A DNA stretch of 64,000 bases, from the NCBI GenBank assembly GCA_035295745.1, contig DATGIL010000107.1, forward strand, positions 62,001-126,000, given 5' to 3'. A program made the translations under genes and the position numbers. The DNA is from JAIQFL01 sp035295745 (lineage in GTDB: Bacteria; Acidobacteriota; Terriglobia; Bryobacterales; Bryobacteraceae). Every line of letters begins with the position of its first letter. Position 1 is the first letter of the stretch. Below the pieces are notes generated by a model. It did no database searches and had not been told where the DNA came from. It worked only from the letters and a program-made list of their open reading frames with translations. Positions 16,514-26,098 of the stretch are shown here, in pieces.

Positions 16514-16529
16514 TTAGTATCATGGAGAG

Positions 16530-18791
16530 TTGAGTAAGCCCCGTCCCAAGCCACCCATCCGTTTAAAAACGGCCACGCGCACGGAAATTCCGAAGGCCAT
16601 TCCCGCGGCATCCGTTCTCAGGCACGCAGATCTTTGGATTTGCCTCGCCCTTCTCGCAATCACCCTGGCGCTCTATTCCTCAGCAGGCCACTTCGACTTC
16701 GTAAACTTCGACGACCCGGACTATGTCAGCGCGAATCCCCACGTGCGCCACGGCATCACCATCTCCGGGATCCTCTGGGCGTTCACATCGACCGAAGCGG
16801 CAAATTGGTTTCCAGTTACTCGACTCTCCCACATGCTCGATTGCCAGATCTTCGGAGTGTCGAGCGGCTGGCATCATCTGGTCAGCGTATTTCTCCACGG
16901 GCTGGCAGCGATCTTTCTCTTTGCGTTTCTGCGGAGAGTTTCGCTCGCGCGCTGGCCGAGTGCGTGGGTGGCCGTCATTTTTGCCATCCATCCGTTGCAC
17001 GTCGAATCGGTTGCCTGGATAGCCGAGCGTAAGGATGTGCTCTGCGCGCTTTTCTGGTTTCTGACGCTATGGGCGTACGCCGGGTATGCGCAGCGGCCTT
17101 CGCGCGGTCGTTACGCCCTGATGCTCACGGGGTTTGCACTCGGCCTGATGTCCAAGCCCATGATCGTCACCCTGCCGCTGGTGCTGTTGCTGCTCGACAT
17201 CTGGCCGTTAAGGCGGGTTTCTCCAGGCCGCATCCTACTCCGTGAAAAAATGCCGCTCTTCGTTCTCTCGGCAGCGTCCGCGCTCATCACATTTCTGGTG
17301 CAGAGCAGAGCGGGAGCGGTTGAAGCGATCCACGTTCCGCTGATCGAGCGCGTGGGCAATGCGCTCGATTCCTACGTCGTCTATGTCGTGAAGATGGTCT
17401 GGCCCATGAGTCTCGCTGTCTTCTATCCCTTCCCGCCTGAGATCCCCATTTGGGAACCATTGCTGGCCGGCCTGCTGCTGATCGCAATGACGGTCGCCGC
17501 CATTCGGGTGCGGCAGGGATATCCGCACTTCACGGTGGGATGGCTGTGGTTCGTGATCACACTCCTGCCCGTCATCGGATTGGTGCAGGTAGGCGCCCAG
17601 GCGCGGGCCGACCGCTACATGTACGTCCCGATGGTTGGACTCCTCGTTGCGCTGGCATGCGAGGTATCTCGGCTAAATCAAAAATTCGCGGTGGGCCTCG
17701 CGGCCGTCACAGCATTGGCATGCATTCCCTCCACATGGGCGCAGATCCAGACCTGGCAGAACACGGAATCGCTCTTTCAACATGCTCTTGACGCGACCAC
17801 CGGCAACTACGTCGCGCACCACAACCTGGGAGTCGCCCTCTCTACCATTCCTGGCCATCTGCCGGACGCCATCGCGCACTACGAAGCCTCACTCGCCATC
17901 CAGCCCGATTCCGCCCGCACTCATACCGACCTGGGCAGCGCCCTGGCGAAGACCCCCGGCCGTCTTCCGGATGCCATCCGTGAATTTGATGCCGCCTTAA
18001 AGATCACTCCCGATTCCGCCATCCCGCACAACAACCTGGGAAGCGCGCTGGCAAAGATCGGTCGCACCCCCGAAGCCGTCGCCCAATTCAGAGAAGCCTT
18101 GCGACTCGACCCGGACTACGCCGAGGCGCACTCGAACCTGGGAGCCGCCCTCGCCGGCACGCCAGGAGGCCAATCCCAGGCAATCGCCGAGTATCGCGAG
18201 GCTCTGCGCATCGATCCCGACTCAGCCGAGGCGCACAACGGACTCGGCAGCGCGCTGGCCCAATCGCCCGACCACATCGCCGATGCCATCGCCGAATACG
18301 AGACCGCTTTGCGGCTCAGGCCCTCTTACGCCGAGGCGCACGCGAATCTCGGGAGCGCGCTCACGGAGTTTCCGGCCCGCGTACCAGAGGCAATCTCGCA
18401 GTATGAGGAGGCCCTGCGGATCGACCCGGATTCCGTGGAGACCCATTACAACTATGGAGTCGCGCTTTCGAAGATGGAAGGCCGCACATCCGAGGCAATT
18501 GCGCAGTTTGAAGCCGCTCTGCGCCTGAATCCGAACTATGCGGAAGCGCACAGCAATCTCGGTGTGGTGCTATCGAACCAGCCCAGTCGGTTGCCGGAAG
18601 CGATTTCCCACTTCGAAGCCGCACTCCGCATCCGGCCGGATTATGCCGATGCCCATTACAACCTCGGCGTGGCGCTGTCGAACATGCCCGGCAGGATGCC
18701 GCAGGCGATCGCGCATTTCGAGGAAGCTTTGAAGCTCAAGCCCGATCCGGAACTGCGCCAGTTGGTGGACCGCCTGCGAAAAGGCAAGTAG
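16530..18791 (+). CDS. TMTC-like membrane protein with C-terminal TPR repeats
   Basis: The 753-residue protein has about ten to eleven membrane segments (35-425) followed by roughly nine TPR repeats (430-745). The membrane part has the family signature NFDDPDYVSANPHV in the first periplasmic loop and HPLHVESVAWIAERKDVL, as in TMTC O-mannosyltransferases and related bacterial GT-C-like proteins. Most TPRs are 36 rather than 34 residues long because of a two-residue Pro-containing insertion in the turn (for example TIPGHLPDAI); one repeat (AKIGRTPEAV) has the canonical length. The only start available is TTG at 16530, with GGAGAG directly before it, which is too close for ideal spacing. A role in protein or glycan modification is inferred from the family. 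Confidence 0.8.
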   Translation: MSKPRPKPPIRLKTATRTEIPKAIPAASVLRHADLWICLALLAITLALYSSAGHFDFVNFDDPDYVSANPHVRHGITISGILWAFTSTEAANWFPVTRLSHMLDCQIFGVSSGWHHLVSVFLHGLAAIFLFAFLRRVSLARWPSAWVAVIFAIHPLHVESVAWIAERKDVLCALFWFLTLWAYAGYAQRPSRGRYALMLTGFALGLMSKPMIVTLPLVLLLLDIWPLRRVSPGRILLREKMPLFVLSAASALITFLVQSRAGAVEAIHVPLIERVGNALDSYVVYVVKMVWPMSLAVFYPFPPEIPIWEPLLAGLLLIAMTVAAIRVRQGYPHFTVGWLWFVITLLPVIGLVQVGAQARADRYMYVPMVGLLVALACEVSRLNQKFAVGLAAVTALACIPSTWAQIQTWQNTESLFQHALDATTGNYVAHHNLGVALSTIPGHLPDAIAHYEASLAIQPDSARTHTDLGSALAKTPGRLPDAIREFDAALKITPDSAIPHNNLGSALAKIGRTPEAVAQFREALRLDPDYAEAHSNLGAALAGTPGGQSQAIAEYREALRIDPDSAEAHNGLGSALAQSPDHIADAIAEYETALRLRPSYAEAHANLGSALTEFPARVPEAISQYEEALRIDPDSVETHYNYGVALSKMEGRTSEAIAQFEAALRLNPNYAEAHSNLGVVLSNQPSRLPEAISHFEAALRIRPDYADAHYNLGVALSNMPGRMPQAIAHFEEALKLKPDPELRQLVDRLRKGK

Positions 18792-18807
18792 TGTCTGGGC
18801 TATAAAC

Positions 18808-18877
18808 TTCGGAGCGGGCACGTCGCTTGCTAACGCGCGCGGCTCGTAGCGGCCTTGACTGTAAGGGAGTGTTTTTC
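18808..18877 (+). repeat. Diverged single copy of the 72-bp repeat unit
   Basis: The segment from ttcggagcgggca through cgcttgctaacgcgcgcggctcg to gtaagggagtg matches the unit tandemly repeated at 29633-30420 in order and orientation, with scattered substitutions. It lies in the 108-bp gap between two convergent genes. Confidence 0.75.
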
Positions 18878-18899
18878 AGAAACCGCAGGTCGGCACCCG

Positions 18900-20741
18900 T
18901 TACCAGAGGGCGTAAGGCGCGGCCCCCCGATCGAAGTACATCAGATAGGGAAAGTCTTCGGGCTGCTCGTAAAACGGACGGAACTTCAGCCGCACGGGCC
19001 GTTCGTCCGGACGCTGGACGCGGAACACGGAAGGACTCTCGTCCGCCACCAGCCAGCGATTCAGATCGCGATCACGCTTCGGCAACTCAAAATTGGGATC
19101 GTGATAGTTGTAATCCAGCGTCATCACCACGGGACCGCGCACTACCGCGACACGATCGGGATGTTGCCGGTCGACCGCTTCTGTCCGCAGCGCCAACGGA
19201 ATCCGGACCTCTACGCGATCGCCAGGATTCCACGTCCGCATGATGATTGCCCAGTTTCCCGGGTCGCAGGTGACGCCTGCATCCACGCCATTCAGCTTCA
19301 CGGACATATCGCGAGACCAGCCGGGCACTCGCAATTTCAATGCGAAATCCACGCTCTGCGCCACGTCGACAGTGAGGGTACTCGTCTCCGTTTCGGGATA
19401 GCCGGTCTCCTGCACGATGCGGACGTCAATCGCCTTCCGCCTCCACGTAACCTCGGAGGGGACGTATAAATTTACGTATAGGCCGCCCTCCTCCCGATAG
19501 TAGATCAGGTTGTGATAATCGGCCATGTTCTGGAGGTAGGTGCCGGAGCAGCAGGTGAAGTTCTCCCAATAATCGACCTTCATGCCGCCGGAAATGCGGT
19601 AGTCCGAGTAGTAGAAATTCCTCCCGCCCGGACGCAGCGGCAGCGACGCCCCCACACCGTTGTAAAACAGCCGTTCGATCCAGTCGCCATAGCGCGATAT
19701 ACCGGTGAACTGCATCAGGTAACGCGACAGCTTGAAGCCCGCCCAGGAACCGCAGATCGTTTCGAAGGTGTCGGATCTGGCTTCGAGAGCCTTGCCAAGG
19801 CTGCCGCCAGGAGTCATGAATCGCTCGTTGGGACCATAGCCGCCGGTGGCGTAGCACTGCGTATTCTGCAGATACTCGTAGGCGTTCCGAATGAGGTGAA
19901 GGTAGTCTGGATCGCCGGTGACGGCGTAGGCCATGGCAGCGCTGCTGAAGGTGTTGACGTGGCTGTACGCGTGGACTCCCTGCGCACCCCTTGGGGCTGC
20001 CGTATCACGGAACTTGCCCCAGTACGCCGGGTAGTGCCAGATCTCTGCGAATGACCGGAAGTCCGGGTTCCCGGTGAGTCGGTAAGCGCGGTAGAGATTC
20101 TCGGCGAGCGTGTACCACTCCTGCGGCAGTCCGTAGTACATGGTGTTGTGGGCGGGAACCACTACCATGTTTTCGTGTTCGAACGAGCGGCGTGCCCAGG
20201 CAGTGGTCTTCTCCAGCAGAGGGAGCGCCTCGGGATGAGCCGTGTACTGGTCCATGTCGACCAGCCCGCAGACCATTTTGTCGAAGGCATAGTGGCGCAT
20301 CCGGCAATCGCCATCGGGCTTGACAGTCTTTCCCCAGCCGCTCAAAAGGCGACCGGCCTTTTCGCGGAGCTCGCTATCCCCCGTAACGCGAGACAATCGC
20401 GCCATCCCGCTGAGCCATTGCCCGAGGACCGTGGAGCTATTGTCCTTGCACCATCCGCCCAGAGGCTTTCCCGGGCCGGCGAGTCCCGCATCGCGCCGGA
20501 ATCCGTGCAGGATGTCGTCATCCGACAGACTCAGGTAAAACTCACGAGCGGCCAACACCTGGCGGCGCCAACGGCTCTCGCGCAAGTGCACGCCCCGATA
20601 GTCAAACGCCTCGATGATATTCCGGGTGACCGCGGGCGCGGCGAGCGAGTCCACCACGAGTCCGGCAGCGGCGGCCAGCGGCGCCGCCTTCAGAAAATCG
20701 CGGCGATCCATGCCGCTGACGGGTTCGTCAGGTTTGCTCAT
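18900..20741 (-). CDS. GH127-like glycosidase (DUF1680, beta-L-arabinofuranosidase family), Tat-exported
   Basis: The 613-residue protein starts with a twin-arginine leader (MDRRDFLKAA, RR at 13-14, hydrophobic core to about 36). The body is the (alpha/alpha)6 barrel of family GH127/DUF1680. Residues expected for the zinc-thiolate active site of the Bifidobacterium enzyme HypBA1 have counterparts: E328-x-C330 (ETIC) and adjacent C397-C398 (FTCCSGT), with E306 (PNERF) a possible acid/base. The family cleaves terminal beta-L-arabinofuranose from plant glycans; other substrates are possible. The stop of rlmB overlaps this start by 4 bp (ATGA), so the two share a message although their functions seem unrelated. 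Confidence 0.88.
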   Translation of the reverse strand: MSKPDEPVSGMDRRDFLKAAPLAAAAGLVVDSLAAPAVTRNIIEAFDYRGVHLRESRWRRQVLAAREFYLSLSDDDILHGFRRDAGLAGPGKPLGGWCKDNSSTVLGQWLSGMARLSRVTGDSELREKAGRLLSGWGKTVKPDGDCRMRHYAFDKMVCGLVDMDQYTAHPEALPLLEKTTAWARRSFEHENMVVVPAHNTMYYGLPQEWYTLAENLYRAYRLTGNPDFRSFAEIWHYPAYWGKFRDTAAPRGAQGVHAYSHVNTFSSAAMAYAVTGDPDYLHLIRNAYEYLQNTQCYATGGYGPNERFMTPGGSLGKALEARSDTFETICGSWAGFKLSRYLMQFTGISRYGDWIERLFYNGVGASLPLRPGGRNFYYSDYRISGGMKVDYWENFTCCSGTYLQNMADYHNLIYYREEGGLYVNLYVPSEVTWRRKAIDVRIVQETGYPETETSTLTVDVAQSVDFALKLRVPGWSRDMSVKLNGVDAGVTCDPGNWAIIMRTWNPGDRVEVRIPLALRTEAVDRQHPDRVAVVRGPVVMTLDYNYHDPNFELPKRDRDLNRWLVADESPSVFRVQRPDERPVRLKFRPFYEQPEDFPYLMYFDRGAAPYALW

Positions 20742-21463
20742 TTTTTCCCGCCACTGCCGGAGCGGCGCCGCTTCCAGTCGAACAAGACGATACCCGCCGC
20801 GACCGAGACATTCAACGACGAGATCTTACCCGCCAAGGGGATCCGCACCATCACGTCGCAGTGTTTGCGCACCTGGTCGTGCAGTCCTTTGCCCTCGCCT
20901 CCCAAAACAAAGGCAGTGGGAGACGAATACTCCACCTCGCTATAGTCCTCCGCGCCCCGTTCATCGAGGCCGTAGATCCAGTAGCCGCGCTCCTTCAGAT
21001 CTTCGAGCGCGCGGTTGATATTCGTAACGCGAGCCACGGGCAGGTGTTCGAGCGCACCCGCCGCTGCCTTGGCGACGACGTCGGTGATTCCGGCTGCCCG
21101 GCGCTCCGGAATCACTACCGAGCCGGCACCCGCGGCGTGCGCGGTGCGTATGATGGCTCCCAGATTGTGAGGATCTTCGACGCCGTCGAGCACCACCAGC
21201 ATCTCCGAGGCGGCCGCCGCATCGAGATCGGCATACTTCCGGGCGGCGCCTAACGCCACCACCCCCTGATGCCCGGAACTACCCGCCAGCCGGTCGAGCG
21301 CCGCGCGCGGTTCAAAACGCACCGGCACCGAAGCACGGCGCGCCAGGTCGATGATCTCCTGCAAGCGCGGACCACCGGCGCCTTGCGCTACCAGCAGGCG
21401 ATCGAGCGGGTGATGGGCCCGTAGCGCCTCCGCAACCGGATGGATTCCGCTCAGGATGGACAT
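20738..21463 (-). CDS. rlmB: SpoU/TrmH-family rRNA 2'-O-ribose methyltransferase, RlmB-like
   Basis: This 241-residue enzyme has an N-terminal L30e-like substrate-binding domain (1-80; GIHPVAEALRAH) and a C-terminal SPOUT domain. The three SpoU motifs are VLDGVEDPHNLGAIIRTA, FVLGGEGKGL and IPLAGKISSLNVSVAAGI, which form the AdoMet-binding knot. Members methylate 23S rRNA, typically G2251 (E. coli numbering); an assignment to another rRNA or tRNA position cannot be excluded. The stop codon overlaps the GH127 start, and the upstream gene lies 9 bp away, so it belongs to a minus-strand run. Confidence 0.88.
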   Translation of the reverse strand: MSILSGIHPVAEALRAHHPLDRLLVAQGAGGPRLQEIIDLARRASVPVRFEPRAALDRLAGSSGHQGVVALGAARKYADLDAAAASEMLVVLDGVEDPHNLGAIIRTAHAAGAGSVVIPERRAAGITDVVAKAAAGALEHLPVARVTNINRALEDLKERGYWIYGLDERGAEDYSEVEYSSPTAFVLGGEGKGLHDQVRKHCDVMVRIPLAGKISSLNVSVAAGIVLFDWKRRRSGSGGKK

Positions 21464-21472
21464 GCCCGATCG

Positions 21473-21976
21473 TTACTCCTCTGGCTGGACGCCGAGCCCG
21501 TTGTTAAAGCGATTGGTGAAGTTCGCCATGGCGGCTACCAGCGTCAGTTCCACAATCTGCTCGTCGTTGAAATGTTCCAGTAGCGCGGCGCGCGTGTCGG
21601 CACCGTCGGCAGTTTGGGTCAGTTCCCGGGCGTACTGAATAGCGGCCTTTTCAGGGGCGGCGAATCCGTGATCCTGTTCCGTCTGAATTGCCTGCATCTC
21701 CTCAGGAGTGATTCCCGCCTTCTTGCCGGCGGCTACGTGGGCCGTGGTGCAGTACGCGCACTCGTTGGCGTACGAGCAAGTGAGGTATACCAATTCCTTG
21801 ATTCTGCGCTCTACGGAGCCTGGTCCCATAATCGAGCCATAGAACGGAACGAAATTCTTGAGCACCTCGGGACGATTCGCCATGGTGCGGAAGAAATGAC
21901 TGGGTCGTTTACTTTTCGCTTCCAGGCCTGCCAGAAACTCGTTCTGCGCGGGGTCCAGCATTTTGATCGCGGTCAT
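21473..21976 (-). CDS. AhpD-like carboxymuconolactone decarboxylase family protein
   Basis: From the ATG at 21976 the protein has 167 residues. The redox motif CAYC (in CSYANECAYCTTAHVAAGKKAG, split across the helix turn) and the nearby histidine are those of AhpD/peroxidase-related alkylhydroperoxidase-like enzymes. Such proteins reduce peroxides through a CxxC pair with a proton-relay His. A longer in-frame start at 22000 is possible; the shorter one begins MTAIKMLDPAQ like its relatives. It lies 9 bp upstream of rlmB and 30 bp downstream of the Nudix gene, suggesting a shared message. Physiological partner unknown. Confidence 0.8.
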   Translation of the reverse strand: MTAIKMLDPAQNEFLAGLEAKSKRPSHFFRTMANRPEVLKNFVPFYGSIMGPGSVERRIKELVYLTCSYANECAYCTTAHVAAGKKAGITPEEMQAIQTEQDHGFAAPEKAAIQYARELTQTADGADTRAALLEHFNDEQIVELTLVAAMANFTNRFNNGLGVQPEE

Positions 21977-22006
21977 ACGACCAGTATAGAGGCAGGGCAC
22001 GCGGGA

Positions 22007-22402
22007 CTATGATGGGGCAGTGTGGGCGAATGTGCGGATGAAGTCGCGATCGCCTTCCAAGAAATCGAATTCTGCGAGTTTTTGGGGGGGTTCCCAACGC
22101 ATTTCGTGGAAAATTCGATTCTGCGGATCGCCTTCGAATCTCTCCACGCGAAAAAAGATCAGCACTATCGGGCGCCTCCCGGGATACGCGTATTGATACC
22201 GCGCGATTTCGGGTCCGGTGGCGCCTTGAATGTCGAGTTCCTCTTGCAGTTCGCGGCTCAGAGCGTCGGCCGGGGACTCTCCCTCTTCCACTTTTCCGCC
22301 GGGGAACTCCCATTTCAGGGGGTGCGACTGTTCGGGCTTTCGCTGACAAATCAGGATGCGGCCTTCTCGTTCAAGAATTGCGGCGACCACCTGGAGCATC
22401 AT
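22007..22402 (-). CDS. Nudix hydrolase, MutT-like
   Basis: The 131-residue protein is a single Nudix domain. The signature runs from G36 (GGKVEEGESPADALSRELQE) through R50-E51 and E54-E55; the terminal G of the consensus is D57. The short N-terminus, the KWEFPGGK sequence and WEPPQKLAEFDFL near the C-terminus match (deoxy)nucleoside triphosphate pyrophosphohydrolases of the MutT type, which clean up oxidised dGTP. Relatives with other substrates are common, so the symbol mutT is not given. It is followed by the AhpD-like gene, which would fit a small oxidative-damage unit, though that is inference. Confidence 0.88.
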   Translation of the reverse strand: MMLQVVAAILEREGRILICQRKPEQSHPLKWEFPGGKVEEGESPADALSRELQEELDIQGATGPEIARYQYAYPGRRPIVLIFFRVERFEGDPQNRIFHEMRWEPPQKLAEFDFLEGDRDFIRTFAHTAPS

Positions 22403-22464
22403 CCCATTGGAGCACAGACGTGGGGCCGGGCCGGGCGTCCACGCCGGCCCTTCCCCACAACGGG

Positions 22465-25400
22465 TCAGAAGGTCAGTTTCAAAGCAAGCTGACCGATGCG
22501 CGGCGACAGGACGCTGCTGGCGCCATTATTGCTGTTATCGGCCGTGATCTGTCCGAACCCGCTCGCGGAAACATTCGGGCCAGCCGATGCCAGTCCGTTG
22601 CCGTTGATGCTGCTCGCCCCGACTCCCGGATTCATGAAGTTGGCGCGGTTGAACAAGTCGAAGAACTCCGCGCGGAATTGCAGCTTGACGCGTTCCTTGT
22701 GCAGGTCGAAGTCCTTGGTGAGGGCGCCGTCATAAGTGAACATTCCGGGGCCGCGTAACGCCCCCTTGCCGACATTGCCCCACGATCCCTGCGAGGGTAG
22801 AGCGAAAGCTGCGGAATTCAAGTAGCTGACGCATGGGGCCTTGGAGCCGCAGGCCGTGTTGCCGTAAGGATCGCCGCCGACGTAGTAGGCGCGATCGTTG
22901 CTGGTCGCGGTCCCGGATTGATCCTTGCCGGCGACCACCGTCATCGGGCCCCCTGTCTGTGCGGAAAGCAAACCGTTCAGGCTCCAGTCGCCGAAGGCAT
23001 ACCGCAGTACCGCCGGCTTACCGCTCAATTTGGGGAGTTGCCACATGAAGGACGTCACCAGGTGGTGTGTGTGATCGAACTCCGAAGGTCCGCGGTCGAA
23101 CTGGTGACGGCCCGGGAGGTACCACGGAATGGGAGATACCCACGAGGACCCACCTGCCGCCGAGACGCCGACCGTCGTGACGCTGGCACCGTACGGAACA
23201 TCATCGATGGATTTCGACCAAGTGTAATTGGCCAGCACCGTGAAGCCTTTGGAGAACTGCTTCTGCGCCGTGAGTTGCAGCGAGTTGTAGCCGGAATTAG
23301 CGTCCTGCGAGGCCAGTCCGATGCTCCCGTAGTTGGTGAAAAAACGACGGGTGTTGGCGTTGGCCAGGCTGCCCGAGTACACGGCGGGCGACAATTCCTG
23401 GGTGTCGAGCAGGTGCCTGGCTTGCGAACCGACGTACGCCATACGGATCAGCCAGGCGCGAGGGAGTTGGCGCTCCAGGGACAGGTTGTAATTCATCGAC
23501 ACCGGAGTGCTGTAAACGCCGCCGTTGGCCGTGTCGTAGGTCACGATCTGGTAAGGCGTGGGGAACACGGCGGGCGGATTGGGGAATGGGTTGTTGATCC
23601 CCAGATAGGGATTGCTGAACGGTCCCGGAACGCCCGCGGTGTAGTTGACCTGCACGCTGAAGGGAGCCACGTCCACGAAGCGGTTGTTGTAGATGCCGTT
23701 CTGGAGTGCATCGTAGAACAGACCGAAACCGCCGCGGATGGATGTTTTGCCATTGCCGGTCACGTCGTAGGCGAAGCCTGCACGCGGACCGAAGTTCTTC
23801 CAGTTGGCGAGCAGGCCATACTCAGGTACGCCGGCATCGCCGGGGAACAATAGTCCTGGAGGCGCGTTCGGATAGACCTTGGAGACCCGGCCCTGGGCAT
23901 ACGCGGTAGGGTCGAACACTTCCGTGCGGCCTTTGGTTTCCTTCCAGGGGAAGAATGGGTCGAAGCGGAGGCCCAGGTTGACCGTGAGCTTGCGTGTAGC
24001 GTGCCAATCGTCCTGGAAGAACAGTCCGAAGCTGTTGACGCGGTTGTCCTTGAATTCGCCATTGCCTTGCAGAAAAGAGCGCATCTGGCCCATCAGGAAG
24101 CTGGCCATGGCGTCGCCGTTATAATCGGCGGTGAAGCCGAACTGTCCGGGCTGGTGGAACTGATTGCGGATCATCACCCAGGCGCGAATGGCGTCCACAC
24201 CGAAACTGATGGAATGCGCGCCGTGGACCCAGCTCACGGAATCGTTGATGCCGTACTGGTCGCGGGTGAAGGTCGCCGGATCGGTCATGCTGATGGAGAA
24301 GTAACCGCTCACGTTGAGGCTCTCGATGATCCTGGCTCCCGGCGGCTGGTAGATATTCACACCCAGGTCGGCGGCATTGATGCTTCCGCCGGCCGGCCCG
24401 CGGTCGGCCACTTCGCGCGCAATGCTGAGGCGGAAATCGTTCAGCCAGGAGGCGCTGAAGGTGTGAGTCTCGCCGAGCATGAAGTTGTGCGAGAGGATGT
24501 CGGTGTAGGGCTGATTGTTTACCAGGTTGGTCACGTCGAGGAACGGGTTGTTGAAGTAGCGGTCCAGGTAATAGCGGCCTGTGAAACGGTCCTTGTCGGA
24601 GATCGAGTGGTCGAGACGCACGAGCGTCTCATCGTAGGCGGTGCTGGTGGGCAGGGCATAGGAGACCTTGCCGTTGCCCGTGCCCACGGGGACATATTTG
24701 GTGAGCGCTAGTGCCGCCTTGTCGAAGCGGCTGACGGGGATCTGGTTGTTCGGAAACGGGGCGCCTCCGGCCGTTGGATCGGTGATCGTGACGGCCTTTA
24801 CGAGCGGGTTATTGGGGTTGGAAGCGGTGAGCAGGGCCGAGAAATCGCCGTTCAGATCGGCCGCGGTCGGGAAGTATGCGGAGTTCCCTCCGAGCGCGGT
24901 ATTGCGCAGGCGCGTGCCCTGGTACCCCATGAAGAAGAAGGTCTTGTCTTTGCCGCGATAGATTCCGGGGATGGTCACAGGGCCTCCCAGGGTTCCGCCG
25001 AACTGGTTGCGTTTGAGGGGGTCCCTGCTGGCGGCGAAGAAGTCCCGCGCGTTGAAGACGGCGTTGCGGTTGAACTCGAAAAGGTCGCCATGCAGGTCAT
25101 TGACGCCCGACTTGGTGACGACGTTGACTACGCCGCCGGCGTTGCCGCCGTATCGCGCCGAGTAGTTGCTGGTTTGGACGCTGAACTCCTGCAACGCGTC
25201 GGGAAAGGGAAATGGCTGGTTGACGTTGGTGTAGGCGTCGTTGTTGTTGGCTCCATCCAGGCGGAAACTGGCCTGGTTCTGGCGCGACCCGTTGGCGGAA
25301 ATCGTAACGGCCGCGGGAAAAGTCTTGGTGCTGCCTTCATCTGCGGTAGCCGGGGCCAGTACCGTGCCAGCCGTGATCAATGCCAGGCTCGCGGCATTGC

Positions 25401-25887
25401 GTCCGTTCAAGGGCAGTTCCACCATGCGCCGGCGGTCCACCACTTCGCTCAAAGTGGAAGTGCTGGTATCGACCTGCGGCGGCGGTGCTTCGACGATGAC
25501 GGTCTGCTGCGCACTGCGGATGGTCATGCTCACGTTCAGGGTGGCCGTCTGGTCCGCCTGGAGAACGATACCGCGCTGCTGGTAATTCGCGAACCCGGGT
25601 GCCTCCACTGACAGGGAGTAGACAGCAGGCCGTAGCGAGGGGAGCACGTAATAACCTTGAAGATTGGTTGTCGTCTCGCGGGCGAGAGAGGTCCCTTCAT
25701 CGACGATCTTCACCTTGGCGGTGGGAAGAACCCCGCCGGAGGGATCCACAACCGTGCCTACAATAGAGCCGAGGCCCTGCGCATGCAGTCCGCCGCACAG
25801 AGCCAGAACCACGATCGGGGCTGCCATTCGACCCCAGGCGAAAGGATGGCATTGCGGGATGATCCGCTGGAAACGAAACATCTTCAC
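22465..25887 (-). CDS. Oar-like TonB-dependent receptor with carboxypeptidase regulatory-like domain
   Basis: This 1140-residue outer-membrane protein has a leader with a hydrophobic core at 22-36 (cut near LHAQG). A carboxypeptidase regulatory-like domain (38-115; GSIVGTVVDPSGGVLP) precedes a plug domain (125-245; RRRMVELPLNGRN, SFRLDGANNNDAYTNV), then a large beta-barrel that ends in phenylalanine (LALKLTF), as expected for BAM-inserted proteins. This architecture is greatly expanded in Acidobacteria and is related to Myxococcus Oar; ligands are usually polysaccharides, peptides or unknown. No adjacent SusD or TonB gene is present. It is the first gene of the minus-strand run continuing into the Nudix gene, but a 62-bp gap makes cotranscription uncertain. 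Confidence 0.9.
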   Translation of the reverse strand: MKMFRFQRIIPQCHPFAWGRMAAPIVVLALCGGLHAQGLGSIVGTVVDPSGGVLPTAKVKIVDEGTSLARETTTNLQGYYVLPSLRPAVYSLSVEAPGFANYQQRGIVLQADQTATLNVSMTIRSAQQTVIVEAPPPQVDTSTSTLSEVVDRRRMVELPLNGRNAASLALITAGTVLAPATADEGSTKTFPAAVTISANGSRQNQASFRLDGANNNDAYTNVNQPFPFPDALQEFSVQTSNYSARYGGNAGGVVNVVTKSGVNDLHGDLFEFNRNAVFNARDFFAASRDPLKRNQFGGTLGGPVTIPGIYRGKDKTFFFMGYQGTRLRNTALGGNSAYFPTAADLNGDFSALLTASNPNNPLVKAVTITDPTAGGAPFPNNQIPVSRFDKAALALTKYVPVGTGNGKVSYALPTSTAYDETLVRLDHSISDKDRFTGRYYLDRYFNNPFLDVTNLVNNQPYTDILSHNFMLGETHTFSASWLNDFRLSIAREVADRGPAGGSINAADLGVNIYQPPGARIIESLNVSGYFSISMTDPATFTRDQYGINDSVSWVHGAHSISFGVDAIRAWVMIRNQFHQPGQFGFTADYNGDAMASFLMGQMRSFLQGNGEFKDNRVNSFGLFFQDDWHATRKLTVNLGLRFDPFFPWKETKGRTEVFDPTAYAQGRVSKVYPNAPPGLLFPGDAGVPEYGLLANWKNFGPRAGFAYDVTGNGKTSIRGGFGLFYDALQNGIYNNRFVDVAPFSVQVNYTAGVPGPFSNPYLGINNPFPNPPAVFPTPYQIVTYDTANGGVYSTPVSMNYNLSLERQLPRAWLIRMAYVGSQARHLLDTQELSPAVYSGSLANANTRRFFTNYGSIGLASQDANSGYNSLQLTAQKQFSKGFTVLANYTWSKSIDDVPYGASVTTVGVSAAGGSSWVSPIPWYLPGRHQFDRGPSEFDHTHHLVTSFMWQLPKLSGKPAVLRYAFGDWSLNGLLSAQTGGPMTVVAGKDQSGTATSNDRAYYVGGDPYGNTACGSKAPCVSYLNSAAFALPSQGSWGNVGKGALRGPGMFTYDGALTKDFDLHKERVKLQFRAEFFDLFNRANFMNPGVGASSINGNGLASAGPNVSASGFGQITADNSNNGASSVLSPRIGQLALKLTF

Positions 25888-26098
25888 ACCTCACTGGGGT
25901 ACGTCTCGCTTCAGGGAGCGAAGGCACGTACGGATCGAAACGTAACCTCTGCGACAGGTTGCTGCATGAACTATAGAATCAGAGTTTCAGGTAGTCAAGA
26001 CTGATTTATTAAACAAATCATTTAAGCCGCCTCAACTATCCGGTATGCCTTCCAGGAATTGGACTATACTTTGCACATTGCAGGCTGGTGGTGCACGG

